Of a stretch of 64,000 nucleotides of DNA, positions 46,196 to 55,054 are shown piece by piece (within the stretch, counting starts at the first letter, position 1; the number at the start of each line of letters is the position of its first letter). Both the position numbers and the translations under genes were made by a program. Source of the DNA: Roseisolibacter agri. GTDB taxonomy: Bacteria; Gemmatimonadota; Gemmatimonadetes; Gemmatimonadales; Gemmatimonadaceae. Location: contig NZ_BRXS01000003.1 of the NCBI RefSeq assembly GCF_030159095.1, forward strand, positions 372,001 to 436,000, written 5' to 3'. The notes beneath the pieces are model-generated. The model was not told the DNA's origin and did not search any database. It saw nothing but the letters and a program-made list of their open reading frames with translations.

Positions 46196-49100
46196 TCAGT
46201 TCGGCGGCCGCTGCCCGCCGCCATCGCGGCGGCCCTGCCCGCCCTGCCCGCCGAAGAACTGCCGCAGCGGGTTCTTCACGTTCTCGGGCACCTTCGCCCA
46301 CTGCTCGGGCGTGAGGATCGCCTGCGCCTCCTTCAGCCCGTCCTGGAAGATCTGCGCGCGCTCGGCGAGCTTCGGCCGCACGGCGGCGAAGAGCGTCGCC
46401 TGATCGGGGTTGTTGCCCTGCTTCGCGACCAGCGCGCGCACCTCCGTCGCCCAGCGCGTGTTGCGCGCGGCCACCGAGTCGCGCGCCGTCGCCAGCCGCG
46501 CCACCTGCGCCGTGTCGAGCTGCAGCGAGTCGCGCAGGTCGATGATCTGCGCCAGCGGGTTGGCCGCGGCCGCGGCGGCCGCCGCCTCGTTCCCCTGCCC
46601 GCCCTGGCCCAGCAGCGCCGCGAGCGGACCGCCGGGCGCACCACCGCCGGGGCCACCGCGGCCGCCCTGCCCGCCGCCGAAGCCACCGAAGCCGCCGCCC
46701 TGGCCGTAGACGTAGCGCGCCTGGATGCCGATCTGGAACGTCTGCCGAAACGCGGACGCCGCCTGGCGCGTGCTGCCGAAGCGCTCGTTCACCTCGTACA
46801 CGTAGCGCTTGCTCGCCGCGTCGAAGCCGCGCACCGCGAGCAGCGTCGGATCCGGGCGCGCGGGCTGGCCCCAGCCGCGCAGGTCGTCCGCGCCGTGCAC
46901 CAGCTGGTCGAGCCCCGCCAGCGAGTTCACGAACAGCGTGCTGATGGTCAGGCGGCGCTTGAGGCCGAAGTGGTCCGGCTTGTAGTTCAGCTGCAGGTCG
47001 AGCGACGGCGTCCACGGCCCGCGGCAGCTGTTGCGCGCGGCCACGCGGCCCATCTGCGACTCCAGGCACTCGCGCGCCGCGTCGGGCGTCGTCGCCAGCA
47101 CCTTCTGCAGCCCCGCCTGCAGCGTCGGGTCGCCCGCCAGCTGCGCGGGATCGAACACGAACGCCGCGTCGTTGCGCGAGCCGTCGCCGTTGACGTCGCC
47201 CGAGACGATGGGCGTGTACGGACGGCCCGACGTCGCGCGCCCGATCGCCGTGATCTCGAGCGACGGGTGCAGCGGATACGTGAGCGTGCCGATCAGGTTG
47301 TGGCGCACGTCCTGGTCGGCCGACGCGAAGAGGCGCTCGTTCGGGTCGCCCGACGTCGGCGTCTGGCCGAAGCTGCCCGCCGGGTTGCCGAAGCCCGTCG
47401 ACGACTGGTCGCGCGTGCGCGCCAGCGTGTACGACAGGTTGAAGTTCACGCCCTTGCTCGTGAAGCCGTTGAGCGACGCCGTCGCCTGCACGTTGCGCGA
47501 GCGGAAGCCCGAGCCCACCTCGAACACCTGCGCGAAGCGCGGGTCGACGCGGCTGGCGGAGATCGCGCTGGCGCCGGTCGTCGGCGCGATGGCCGTCGCC
47601 GGCACCCACACCGGACGATTGCCTTCGGTGCCGAGCGTGAACTCGGGCGCGCTGGTGTCGAGGTTGAGGTCGCGCACCGCGTACTGCGCGTAGCCCAGCG
47701 TGTACGCGCCGTCGAGCGTCGCCGTGAAGCGCTCCCAGAAGCGGCGCGTGACGCCGAGGCTCGCGCGCCACGTGCGCGGCGAGCGGAAGTCGTCGGCGAT
47801 CGCGGTCACCGCGGGCGACGCGGACAGCGACGCGGCCGGCGTCCCCGGGATGCCGGCGACCGCGAGGCACTCGGTCGGGATCGCGGCGATGCCCTGCGAC
47901 ACGTACGCCGCGTAGTTCGGCAGCGGCACCGCGGCGCCCGCGCACACGAGCTGCGACTCCGCGCCCGCGAGGCCGGAGCCCTGCTGCGCGGCCGAGAAGA
48001 GCGACGACGACGCGCGGCCGCGGAACTCGCCGATGCCGCCGCGCACGAACAGCGTGGGCCCACCGCGCAGGAAGGGCGCGGGCTGGCCCTGCGCGCGACC
48101 CGCCTGGCGCTCCTGCCGCCCGGCGCGGCGCCCGTTCTCACGCCCGTTCTCGCGCGCGGTGTCCGGGAAGAAGGTGTAGCTGAAGCCGACGCGCGGGCTG
48201 ATGCGGAGCTCGCCCGGGAAGCGGTCGGTGCGGAGACCGAAGCGCTGCTGCACCGCCGGGTTGAGCGCGGGCGCGCCGGAGTACGTCGAGCCCTCGATGC
48301 GCGCGCCGTACGTGAGCTGGAAGCTGCGGCTCTGGCGCCACGTGTCGCCGAGGTAGCCGGCCGCGTTGATCGCGCCGCCCGCGTTCGTGCGCGGCGCGAG
48401 CGAGCGCGTGAACAGCGCCGGACGATCCTCGAGGAAGTCCTGCAGCGAGTTGAACGTGTACGTGCCGTACGGGTTGAACGCGGTGCGCTGGTCGTAGCGG
48501 CTCGCGTTCACCAGCCCGCCGAGCTTCACGCGGTGCGCGCCGCCCATCGAGGCCCACGACAGCTCGTTGGTGCCCTCGACGTAGTCGGTCTGGTCGTCGT
48601 TGTTGAGGCCCGGGTTGCCGCCGAACGAGAGCGTCGAGAGGCCCGTCGTGCCGTCACCGAGGTCGCTCGTCACGCGCACGCGGCTCGCCGGCAGCGCGAC
48701 GTACGGCGCCGCGGTCCGCTGCTCGGCCGTCGCGTAGACCTTCGCCTCGTTGATGACGGTGCCGCCGAGGATCTCGCGGTCGAGGCGCGACGAGAGCGTG
48801 AGCATCAGGCCGCCCGCCTTCGTGCGCGAGTCGCCGCCGAACGTCGGCACCGAGAGCGCGCCGATGCGCGTCGCGTCCTGCTCGCTGATGCGGTAGTCGC
48901 CGCGCAGCGACAGCGTGTGCTGCTCGTTGAGATTGAGGTCGAGGCGCGCGATGCCCGAGAGGTTGTCGTTCAGCTGGCTCCCCGGGATGCCGCTGCGCGT
49001 CGCGCCGACGCCGAGCGCCTGCAGCTCCGCGAGGAAGCGGCTCACGGAGTCGGGGCTCGCGCCCACGAGGCGCAGCGCGGTCGGGTCGGCGCCGACGAGG

Positions 49101-50074
49101 CTCTGCAGCGGGTTGCTGCGGCGCTGCACGGAGCCGGACACGAAGTAGAAGGCCCTGTCCTTCACGAACGGCCCGCCGACGCCGAGCGACAGTGAGTTCT
49201 GCGTGTAGCCCTGGCCGAACGCGCCCTCGAACTCGGGGCGCCACTGCAGGTTGGGATCGCGCAGGTTGTACGTGCTGCCGACGTACAGGTTGTTGGTGCC
49301 GCTGCGCGTCGTGCTGGCCACCTGGCCGCCGCTGAACTGCCCGCGCGCGACGTCGAAGGTGTTGGTGATGACGCGCGTGGCGCGCACGGCCTCCTGCGGG
49401 AAGCTGCCGCCGCCGAACGACACGCCGTCGAGCGTGACGTTGTTCTGCGCGGCGCTCTGGCCGGCGACGTTGAAGCCCGCCTGCGTGGAGTCGCTGCCCG
49501 GCGTCGAGACGACGCCCGCGGTGAGCGCGGCGATCGCGTTCGGATCGCTGGCGTCGACCGGAAGGCGCAGCGCCTGCTCGGTGGTGACGTTGCGCTCCGT
49601 GTTGCCCGGCTCGGGGCGCTGGCCGTTCGGCGGGCCGGCGGGCGCGCGGTTGGCCTGCACGCGCACGGCGCTGAGCTGCGTCGGCGCGGTGCCGAGCGCG
49701 ATGTTGGCGACCAGGCGGTCCTCGTCGGACTCGCGCTGCACGTTCACCGTCTGCGGCAGCTGGCCGATGGCGCGCACCGTGATGCGGTAGCGTCCCCCGC
49801 CGTCGGGGAAGAGCACCGTGTACTGACCCTTGGCGTTGGTGGCGCGCGTGCGGTTGACGCCCGTCTCGACGGACGTGACGGTGACCTGCGCGCCCTCGAT
49901 GGGCTGGCCGTTGGTGCCGACGACCCTGCCGGTGATGATGTCGGTCGTGCTGCCCACCTGGGCGGCGGCGACGGCGGGGAGCGCGGCGAGGGCGACGACG
50001 GCGCCGGCGCCGAGCGCGCCGCCGAGGGCGACGGGGAGCAGGGCCGCCGCGACGCGGCGTGGAGCGGGTGGCAT
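46196..50074 (-). CDS. Oar-like TonB-dependent outer-membrane receptor with helical C-terminal extension
   Basis: A 1292-residue protein. Signal ending AVAAAQ, then a carboxypeptidase-regulatory-like Ig domain (about 40-125: GRVVGTNGQPIEGAQVTVTS), a plug-like region (NNVTLDGVSFGGG) and a large barrel (to about 1115). It belongs to the Oar/TonB family that imports polymers or peptides or exports protease. After the barrel comes a Gly-rich linker (about 1124-1170) and a helical domain (about 1172-1275) with LQLDTAQVARL and ILTPEQWAKVP, like the LTxxQ motifs of Spy/CpxP chaperones. The other Oar gene in the window has a similar tail. ATG 50074 is chosen for the signal peptide. Confidence 0.9.
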   Translation of the reverse strand: MPPAPRRVAAALLPVALGGALGAGAVVALAALPAVAAAQVGSTTDIITGRVVGTNGQPIEGAQVTVTSVETGVNRTRATNAKGQYTVLFPDGGGRYRITVRAIGQLPQTVNVQRESDEDRLVANIALGTAPTQLSAVRVQANRAPAGPPNGQRPEPGNTERNVTTEQALRLPVDASDPNAIAALTAGVVSTPGSDSTQAGFNVAGQSAAQNNVTLDGVSFGGGSFPQEAVRATRVITNTFDVARGQFSGGQVASTTRSGTNNLYVGSTYNLRDPNLQWRPEFEGAFGQGYTQNSLSLGVGGPFVKDRAFYFVSGSVQRRSNPLQSLVGADPTALRLVGASPDSVSRFLAELQALGVGATRSGIPGSQLNDNLSGIARLDLNLNEQHTLSLRGDYRISEQDATRIGALSVPTFGGDSRTKAGGLMLTLSSRLDREILGGTVINEAKVYATAEQRTAAPYVALPASRVRVTSDLGDGTTGLSTLSFGGNPGLNNDDQTDYVEGTNELSWASMGGAHRVKLGGLVNASRYDQRTAFNPYGTYTFNSLQDFLEDRPALFTRSLAPRTNAGGAINAAGYLGDTWRQSRSFQLTYGARIEGSTYSGAPALNPAVQQRFGLRTDRFPGELRISPRVGFSYTFFPDTARENGRENGRRAGRQERQAGRAQGQPAPFLRGGPTLFVRGGIGEFRGRASSSLFSAAQQGSGLAGAESQLVCAGAAVPLPNYAAYVSQGIAAIPTECLAVAGIPGTPAASLSASPAVTAIADDFRSPRTWRASLGVTRRFWERFTATLDGAYTLGYAQYAVRDLNLDTSAPEFTLGTEGNRPVWVPATAIAPTTGASAISASRVDPRFAQVFEVGSGFRSRNVQATASLNGFTSKGVNFNLSYTLARTRDQSSTGFGNPAGSFGQTPTSGDPNERLFASADQDVRHNLIGTLTYPLHPSLEITAIGRATSGRPYTPIVSGDVNGDGSRNDAAFVFDPAQLAGDPTLQAGLQKVLATTPDAARECLESQMGRVAARNSCRGPWTPSLDLQLNYKPDHFGLKRRLTISTLFVNSLAGLDQLVHGADDLRGWGQPARPDPTLLAVRGFDAASKRYVYEVNERFGSTRQAASAFRQTFQIGIQARYVYGQGGGFGGFGGGQGGRGGPGGGAPGGPLAALLGQGGQGNEAAAAAAAANPLAQIIDLRDSLQLDTAQVARLATARDSVAARNTRWATEVRALVAKQGNNPDQATLFAAVRPKLAERAQIFQDGLKEAQAILTPEQWAKVPENVKNPLRQFFGGQGGQGRRDGGGQRPPN

Positions 50075-50228
50075 ATTCAGCGAGGACGGAAGCGTCGACA
50101 GGAAAGCGCGCCCGCCGCCGTGCTGCGGGGCGTGGGCGCGCTGCCTCACGTACGCACCGATGGTGGGCATCGCTGGCGGGTGGACGCGCGAACCGGCGAG
50201 CCGTTAACGACGTTCTCTTGTGGTGCCG

Positions 50229-50975
50229 ATGTCGTCCGATCACTCTCCGACCGCCGATCCGACCGTTCCCGAGGCCGAGCTGGCGGTGGCGCGCGCGATC
50301 GCGCAGCGGCTGGGGCGCCCGGTGTTCGCGGTGGTCACCGAGACGGGGGGCCGCCGGCTGGCGCACGAGCCGCCCGAGGACCTGGACGAGGTGGCGTACG
50401 CGGTGGACCACCGCGGGCGGGTGCGCTTCGGGCGCGCGGGCCGTCCGCCGGCGCCGCCCGCGGGCGTGTCGCTGGTGCGCGATCCAGCGACCATCCCCGC
50501 GGTGGAGCTGGCCGCGGCGCGCGACCTGGCGCTGGCGGTCGGGGCGACGGTGTTCGTGGCGGCGCCCGATCCGGCCGATCCGGCGGCGGGGACGCGCTAC
50601 GCGCTGGAGGCGCCGGTGGACGGGTCGCTGCGCTTCGCGGTGCGCCCCACGGGGGCGCTGCTGGTGGGCGACGCCGCGCGCGAGGAGCGGCCGCGGCGCG
50701 TGGCCGACGCGAGCTGGCCGACGCGGGTGGGCCCGGCGATCCGGGCGGTCCGCCGGCTGGCCGAGCGGGGCGAGGCGCTGGCGACGGTGGACGTGGTGCA
50801 GGCGCGCGACTGGGGGCGCGTGGAGCGCCTGGTGCCGAAGGCGGAGCGCGACGCGCTGCACCCGCGGGTGATGGTGGGGCTGACGGGCCCCGCGGCGGCG
50901 GCGCGTGTGGCCGCGGCGGTGGAGCGCGAGCTGGAGCGGCTGCGGGAGGAGGCGGGGCGGTTGCTGGAGCGGTGA
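50229..50975 (+). CDS. Hypothetical cytoplasmic alpha/beta protein
   Basis: A 248-residue protein with no signal or membrane segment and high Ala/Arg/Glu content. Its start is a strand-helix pattern (AVARAIAQRLGRPVFAVVTE) and its end a long helix (RVAAAVERELERLREEAGRL). No family recognised. ATG 50229 is preferred to GTG 50220. It is divergent from the Oar gene; a family B repeat follows its stop. Confidence 0.6.
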   Translation: MSSDHSPTADPTVPEAELAVARAIAQRLGRPVFAVVTETGGRRLAHEPPEDLDEVAYAVDHRGRVRFGRAGRPPAPPAGVSLVRDPATIPAVELAAARDLALAVGATVFVAAPDPADPAAGTRYALEAPVDGSLRFAVRPTGALLVGDAAREERPRRVADASWPTRVGPAIRAVRRLAERGEALATVDVVQARDWGRVERLVPKAERDALHPRVMVGLTGPAAAARVAAAVERELERLREEAGRLLER

Positions 50976-50990
50976 GCGCTCGGCGCTCGC

Positions 50991-51154
50991 GCGCCGGACC
51001 CGAACGGCATTGCAAGGATAAGAGCGGACAAGATCTGATAACGGCGGATGGCTCCGCGTCTGGCGACGTTCCTCGCCGCGATGCGGAGCCATCCGTCGTC
51101 ATCCGATCGTCTCGGACTTTCATCCTTGCTGCCGTTGCCGTCCGGGTCCGGCGC
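50991..51154. repeat. Long inverted repeat, family B, copy 3
   Basis: GCGCCGGACCCGAACGGC on the left pairs with the GCCGTCCGGGTCCGGCGC-type right end (to 51154). The core GGCGGATGGCTCCGC pairs with GCGGAGCCATCCGTC at 51083 onward. It lies between convergent genes and merges with a second hairpin. Confidence 0.92.
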
Positions 51155-51181
51155 GAGGATCACGTCCTCGCGCCGGACCCG
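51143..51181. terminator. 17-bp hairpin next to family B copy 3
   Basis: 51143-51159 pairs perfectly with 51165-51181 around TCACG. The stem contains GGGTCCGGCGCGAGGA, so it uses the same GCGCCGGACCC module as the outer arms of the adjoining repeat. It can terminate the convergent minus-strand gene. Confidence 0.85.
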
Positions 51182-51205
51182 TCGACCACGGGCGGGTCGG
51201 ACCGC

Positions 51206-51616
51206 TCAGGCGAGCTGGCCCGTCCCCTGGCGCACGGCGATCTGGACGCCGGCCTTGGGCTCGCCGTCGATCTCGAGCATGAACGTGTACCGGCCGAACT
51301 CCGGCAGGCCGAACATGTCGAGCAGCATCGGCAGGTCGATGGCCAGCGAGTCGACGCCGGCGGGCGCGGGCGGGACGCCGATCTCGCCGGACGGGCGGGC
51401 GATCTCGTTGCCCTTCGGGTCGGTGATCACCAGGTCGACCTTGTAGGTCTTCCCGGTCTCCTCGGTCGTGAGGAGGATGCGCGCGGCGAAGGCGACGCGC
51501 GGCAGCGTCACCGGGACCTGCATCGCCTGGATGTCGCTGAAGACGCCGATGAGCGACGGCTTGCCGTCGGCGCCGACGAGGACGTGGTCGCACACGGCGA
51601 CGTACTGGACGTGCAT
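51206..51616 (-). CDS. DUF6941-like protein
   Basis: A 136-residue cytoplasmic protein that begins MHVQYVAVCDHVLVGADGKP and continues SLIGVFSDIQAMQVPV, matching the DUF6941 pattern (xxxCDxAxxxxGKLxIIGxFD). The rest is a beta sandwich with an ITDPKGNEI turn. Function unknown; members are widespread and single-domain. ATG 51616 starts the conserved core; a longer start at 51679 is less likely. It is divergent from the radical SAM gene, with a family A repeat between. Confidence 0.75.
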   Translation of the reverse strand: MHVQYVAVCDHVLVGADGKPSLIGVFSDIQAMQVPVTLPRVAFAARILLTTEETGKTYKVDLVITDPKGNEIARPSGEIGVPPAPAGVDSLAIDLPMLLDMFGLPEFGRYTFMLEIDGEPKAGVQIAVRQGTGQLA

Positions 51617-51677
51617 CGGGAGGGGCGGATGAAGCGTGAGTCGGGCGACGCGCGCGGACAGGGGCGCGCGGGCGGGC

Positions 51678-51870
51678 AATCTAACGGCTCCGGGAGGCGG
51701 AAGACGATAAGGCGGAGAACGGACCTGCGGAGGACGGAACGGCGTGAAACGATGAAGCGGACCCTTCCGGCTTGAGGCGTCAAGCTGAAGGTCCGCCTCA
51801 TCGTTTCACGCCGTATCGTTTTCCGCCGTTCCGGCCTCCGCTCCTCCGTCCTCCGCCGTTCCGTTAGATT
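51678..51870. repeat. Long inverted repeat, family A, copy 5 (between divergent genes)
   Basis: About 193 bases. The ends AATCTAACGG and CCGTTAGATT are a perfect 10-bp terminal inverted repeat. The core is GAAGCGGACC...GGTCCGCCTC with CGTTTCACGCCG beyond it, and arms with AGCGGAGGACGGAAC variants. It is the only copy not located after a gene on either side: both neighbours start from it. It must lie in the control region of one or both. Confidence 0.9.
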
Positions 51871-51901
51871 CGGTGTGTCTTCGGGACGAGGGGTGGGGAG
51901 G

Positions 51902-53203
51902 ATGGAGTTGCAGAGGAAGCTCCAGGTGTTAGCCGACGCCGCGAAGTACGACGCGTCGTGCGCCAGCAGCGGGTCGAAGGGGCGGCGGGCGACCGCCGGC
52001 GGGGTCGGGTCGACGGAGGGGATGGGGATCTGCCACAGCTACACGCCCGACGGGCGGTGCGTGTCGCTCCTCAAGCTCCTCCTCACCAACTACTGCCTGT
52101 ACGACTGCCTGTACTGCGTGAACCGCCGCTCGAGCGACGTCGAGCGCGCGCGCTTCTCGGCCGCCGAAGTCGTGCGCCTCACGCTCGACTTCTACCGGCG
52201 CAACTACATCGAGGGGCTCTTCCTGTCGTCGGGGATCATCCGGTCGCCCGACTACACGATGGAGCAGCTGGCCCTGGTCGCGCGCACGCTGCGCGCCGAG
52301 CACGACTTCCAGGGCTACATCCACCTCAAGACGATCCCGCACGCCGATCCCGCGCTGATCGCGGAGGCCGGGCGCTGGGCCGATCGCCTGAGCATCAACG
52401 TCGAGCTGCCGACGGCCGAGGCGCTGCAGCGGCTCGCGCCGGAGAAGGACCTCGGCGTCATCCGCGGCGCGATGCACGGCATCCGCACGCGCATCGACGA
52501 GAGCCGGGCGGAGCTGGTCGCGTTGAAGCGTGCGCCGACACGCGTGAATGTGCGCGCCGATGGACCCGCGCCCTTCGCCCCCGCCGGGCAGAGCACGCAG
52601 CTCATCGTCGGCGCGACCGACGCCAGCGACGCGACGATCCTCGGCACCGCGAGCGCGCTGTACACCGCGCACCGCCTGCGGCGCGTCTACTACTCGGCCT
52701 TCTCGCCGATCCCCGATGCGTCGAGCGCGCTGCCGCCCGTCGCGCCGCCGCTCGTGCGCGAGCACCGGCTCTATCAGGCCGACTGGCTCGTGCGCTTCTA
52801 CGGCTTCGACGCGAAGGAGCTGACGACGGCGCAGGCGCCGAACCTCGACCTCGAGCTCGATCCCAAGACGGCGTGGGCGCTGCGCCACCGCGAGCTGTTT
52901 CCCGTGGACGTCAACAGCGCGCCGCGCGAGCTGCTGCTGCGCGTGCCGGGCGTGGGCGCGCGCAGCGTCGAGCGGCTGCTGCAGGTGCGGCGCTGGCGGC
53001 GCGTGCGCGTGGCCGACCTCGCGGCGCTGCGCGTGGCGCTGCGGCGCGCGCTCCCGTTCCTGGTGACGGCGGACGGGCCGGGCGCCTCGCGCGTGCTCGA
53101 CGCGAGCGACCTGCGCGCCCGCCTGCTCGGCCGGCGCACGCAGCTGGACCTGTTCGCGCCGCCGCTGGCGTCCGCGCGGTCGGTGATCGGCGGGGAGCTG
53201 TAG
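51902..53203 (+). CDS. Putative DNA modification/repair radical SAM protein
   Basis: A 433-residue protein of the radical SAM group known as TIGR03916. The [4Fe-4S] cluster motif is Cys65-LYD-Cys69-LY-Cys72; the N-terminal CHSYTPDGRCVSLLKLLL block is typical. The C-terminus has a helix-hairpin-helix (PRELLLRVPGVGARSVERLLQ), a DNA-binding fold. In this family the partner gene encodes DUF4130, often joined to a uracil-DNA glycosylase; here the partner is the next gene. ATG 51902 is chosen; GTG 51875 would extend into the family A end. The reaction is not known. Confidence 0.85.
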   Translation: MELQRKLQVLADAAKYDASCASSGSKGRRATAGGVGSTEGMGICHSYTPDGRCVSLLKLLLTNYCLYDCLYCVNRRSSDVERARFSAAEVVRLTLDFYRRNYIEGLFLSSGIIRSPDYTMEQLALVARTLRAEHDFQGYIHLKTIPHADPALIAEAGRWADRLSINVELPTAEALQRLAPEKDLGVIRGAMHGIRTRIDESRAELVALKRAPTRVNVRADGPAPFAPAGQSTQLIVGATDASDATILGTASALYTAHRLRRVYYSAFSPIPDASSALPPVAPPLVREHRLYQADWLVRFYGFDAKELTTAQAPNLDLELDPKTAWALRHRELFPVDVNSAPRELLLRVPGVGARSVERLLQVRRWRRVRVADLAALRVALRRALPFLVTADGPGASRVLDASDLRARLLGRRTQLDLFAPPLASARSVIGGEL

Positions 53204-53206
53204 CGC

Positions 53207-55054
53207 GTGCGCGAGGCGGTGATCGACGGCAGCGCCGCGGGCTGGCGCGCGGCCGCGCGCGCGCTGCTGGCCGACGACGTGCCGCCCGAGCGCGTGGCGT
53301 GGCGCGTGGCCGGCGACGCGCAGGGCGCGCTCGCGCTGGCGGAGGCGCCCGTCGCGTCGCGCTCGGTCGACGTACCCACGGCGCGCGTGCCGCGCCGCTT
53401 CCTCGCGCTCACCGACCGCGTCGCGTGCCACCGCGACGACGCGCGCTGGCACCGGCTGTACCGCGCGCTCTGGCGGCTCACGCACGGCGAGCCGCACCTG
53501 CTGCAGGTGCGCACGGATCCCGACGTGCGCCCGTTGGCCGAGATGGCGAAGGCGATCGACCGCGAGGTGCACAAGCTGCACGCGTTCGTGCGCTTCCGTG
53601 AGGTCGCGGGCGACGACGGCCCGGCGTACGTCGCGTGGTTCGAGCCCGCGCACGACGTGCTCGCGCTCGCGGCGCCGCTCTTCGTGCGCCGCTTCGCGTC
53701 GATGCGCTGGGCGATCCTGACGCCATTCGCGAGCGCGCACTGGGACGGCGCGCAGCTCACGCTCGGCCCCGGCGTGGCGCGTCCGGCGACCGACGGCGAC
53801 GACGCGGAGGCGCTCTGGCGCACGTACTACGCGCACGTCTTCAACCCGGCGCGCGTGAAGGTCGCCGCGATGCGCGCCGAGATGCCGCTGCGCTACTGGA
53901 AGAACCTCCCCGAAGCGCCACTGATCCCGACGCTGCTGCGCGAGGCGCCTTCGCGGGTGCGAGAGATGATCGAGAAGGCTCGCGTGGCGATGCCCGCGGA
54001 GCGGCGGACTGCGGACAGCGGATCCGCAGCCCGCAGTCCGCAGCGCCCGGTGGAACGCAATGCGGCGCGCGCACCGGCGCCCCTCGACGTCGACGGCTGC
54101 GAGGTCAGAGTCGGGACGGCCAGCTGGACCGATCCGACGTTGCTGGTGCCGGGGCTCTTCTATCCCGCGGGCGTGAGCACGCCCGAGGCGCGACTGCGCT
54201 ACTACGCGAGCCGCTTCCCGCTGGTGGAGATCGACGGCACCTACTACGCGCTGCCGACGGCGAAGGTCGCCGCGCTGTGGGCCGAGCGCGCGCCCGAGGG
54301 CTTCGTCTTCGACGTGAAGGCGCACGCGACGATGACCGGCCATCCTGTCGAGACGGCGAAGCTTCCGCGCGCGCTGCGCGACCTGCTGCCGCCGTCGGTC
54401 GCGGGCGCGACGCGCGTGCGCGCCGACGAGCTGCCCTCGCACGTGCAGGACGCGGCGTGGCGCACCTTCCTGGACGCGCTCGCGCCGCTGTCGCAATCGG
54501 GGAAGCTCGGCACGCTGCTGCTGCAGTTCCCGCGCTGGTTCACCCCCAGCGCCGCGTCGGCGGACCGGCTGCGCGCGGCGCGCGAGCGGCTGCACGACTG
54601 GTACGCCGCGGGCCACCTCGCGGCGGTGGAGCTGCGACACCGCGACTGGTACGCGCCGCGGCTGCGCGCGCGCACGCTGGCGCTGCTGGAGCGGCTGGAC
54701 TTCGTGCACGTGATCGTGGACGCCCCGCCGGGGCACGCGAGCACGGTGCCGTTCACGCCCGTCGCCACGCATCCCCGCCTGGCGATCGTGCGCCTGCACG
54801 GCCGCCGCACGGAGACGTGGGAGACGCCGGTGTCCGTGGTGAGCGAGCGCTATCGCTACCGCTACTCGCTGCAGGAGCTGACCGACCTCGTGCCGCCCAT
54901 CGTCGACGTCGCGCGGCGGGTGCAGGGCGTGCACGTGGTGTTCAACAACTGCCACGCGGACTATGGGACCAGCAACGCGGACGAGATCGCGGCGATCATC
55001 CGGAGGAGAGACGAACTTCGGAAAAGCGGAGGACGGAACGGCGGAGGACGATGA
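53207..55054 (+). CDS. DUF4130-DUF72 fusion protein with repeat-derived linker
   Basis: A 615-residue protein starting (GTG) three bases after the radical SAM stop. The first part (about 80-255) is the DUF4130 domain that accompanies TIGR03916 radical SAM enzymes (LTHGEPHLLQVRTD, AMAKAIDREVHKLHAF region, RYWKNLPE). The second (about 290-600) is DUF72/YecE (VGTASWTDPTLL, YYASRFPLVEIDGTYYALP, NNCHADYGTSN). Residues 266-279, in the linker, are encoded by a palindrome like ones found intergenically. The usual uracil-DNA glycosylase domain is absent. The last residues (KSGGRNGGGR) and stop lie inside family A copy 6. Confidence 0.85.
   Translation: MREAVIDGSAAGWRAAARALLADDVPPERVAWRVAGDAQGALALAEAPVASRSVDVPTARVPRRFLALTDRVACHRDDARWHRLYRALWRLTHGEPHLLQVRTDPDVRPLAEMAKAIDREVHKLHAFVRFREVAGDDGPAYVAWFEPAHDVLALAAPLFVRRFASMRWAILTPFASAHWDGAQLTLGPGVARPATDGDDAEALWRTYYAHVFNPARVKVAAMRAEMPLRYWKNLPEAPLIPTLLREAPSRVREMIEKARVAMPAERRTADSGSAARSPQRPVERNAARAPAPLDVDGCEVRVGTASWTDPTLLVPGLFYPAGVSTPEARLRYYASRFPLVEIDGTYYALPTAKVAALWAERAPEGFVFDVKAHATMTGHPVETAKLPRALRDLLPPSVAGATRVRADELPSHVQDAAWRTFLDALAPLSQSGKLGTLLLQFPRWFTPSAASADRLRAARERLHDWYAAGHLAAVELRHRDWYAPRLRARTLALLERLDFVHVIVDAPPGHASTVPFTPVATHPRLAIVRLHGRRTETWETPVSVVSERYRYRYSLQELTDLVPPIVDVARRVQGVHVVFNNCHADYGTSNADEIAAIIRRRDELRKSGGRNGGGR
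54004..54041. repeat. Palindromic element inside the DUF4130-DUF72 coding sequence
   Basis: GCGGACTGCGG (54004-54014) pairs perfectly with CCGCAGTCCGC (54031-54041), and the loop includes the palindrome GCGGATCCGC (54018-54027). GCAGCCCGCAGTCCGCAGC, its right part, also occurs intergenically near 9413-9431. It is translated in frame as Arg-Arg-Thr-Ala-Asp-Ser-Gly-Ser-Ala-Ala-Arg-Ser-Pro-Gln. Confidence 0.85.

Noticed and set aside
51678-51870. Family A copy 5 as an integron attC site
   Set aside because: Its ends ATCTAAC and GTTAGAT fit the RYYYAAC/GTTRRRY pattern and copy 2 is followed by GTTAGGT, but the other copies lack these termini, orientations do not form a cassette array, and no integrase gene is present. 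The match is a by-product of the terminal inverted repeat.
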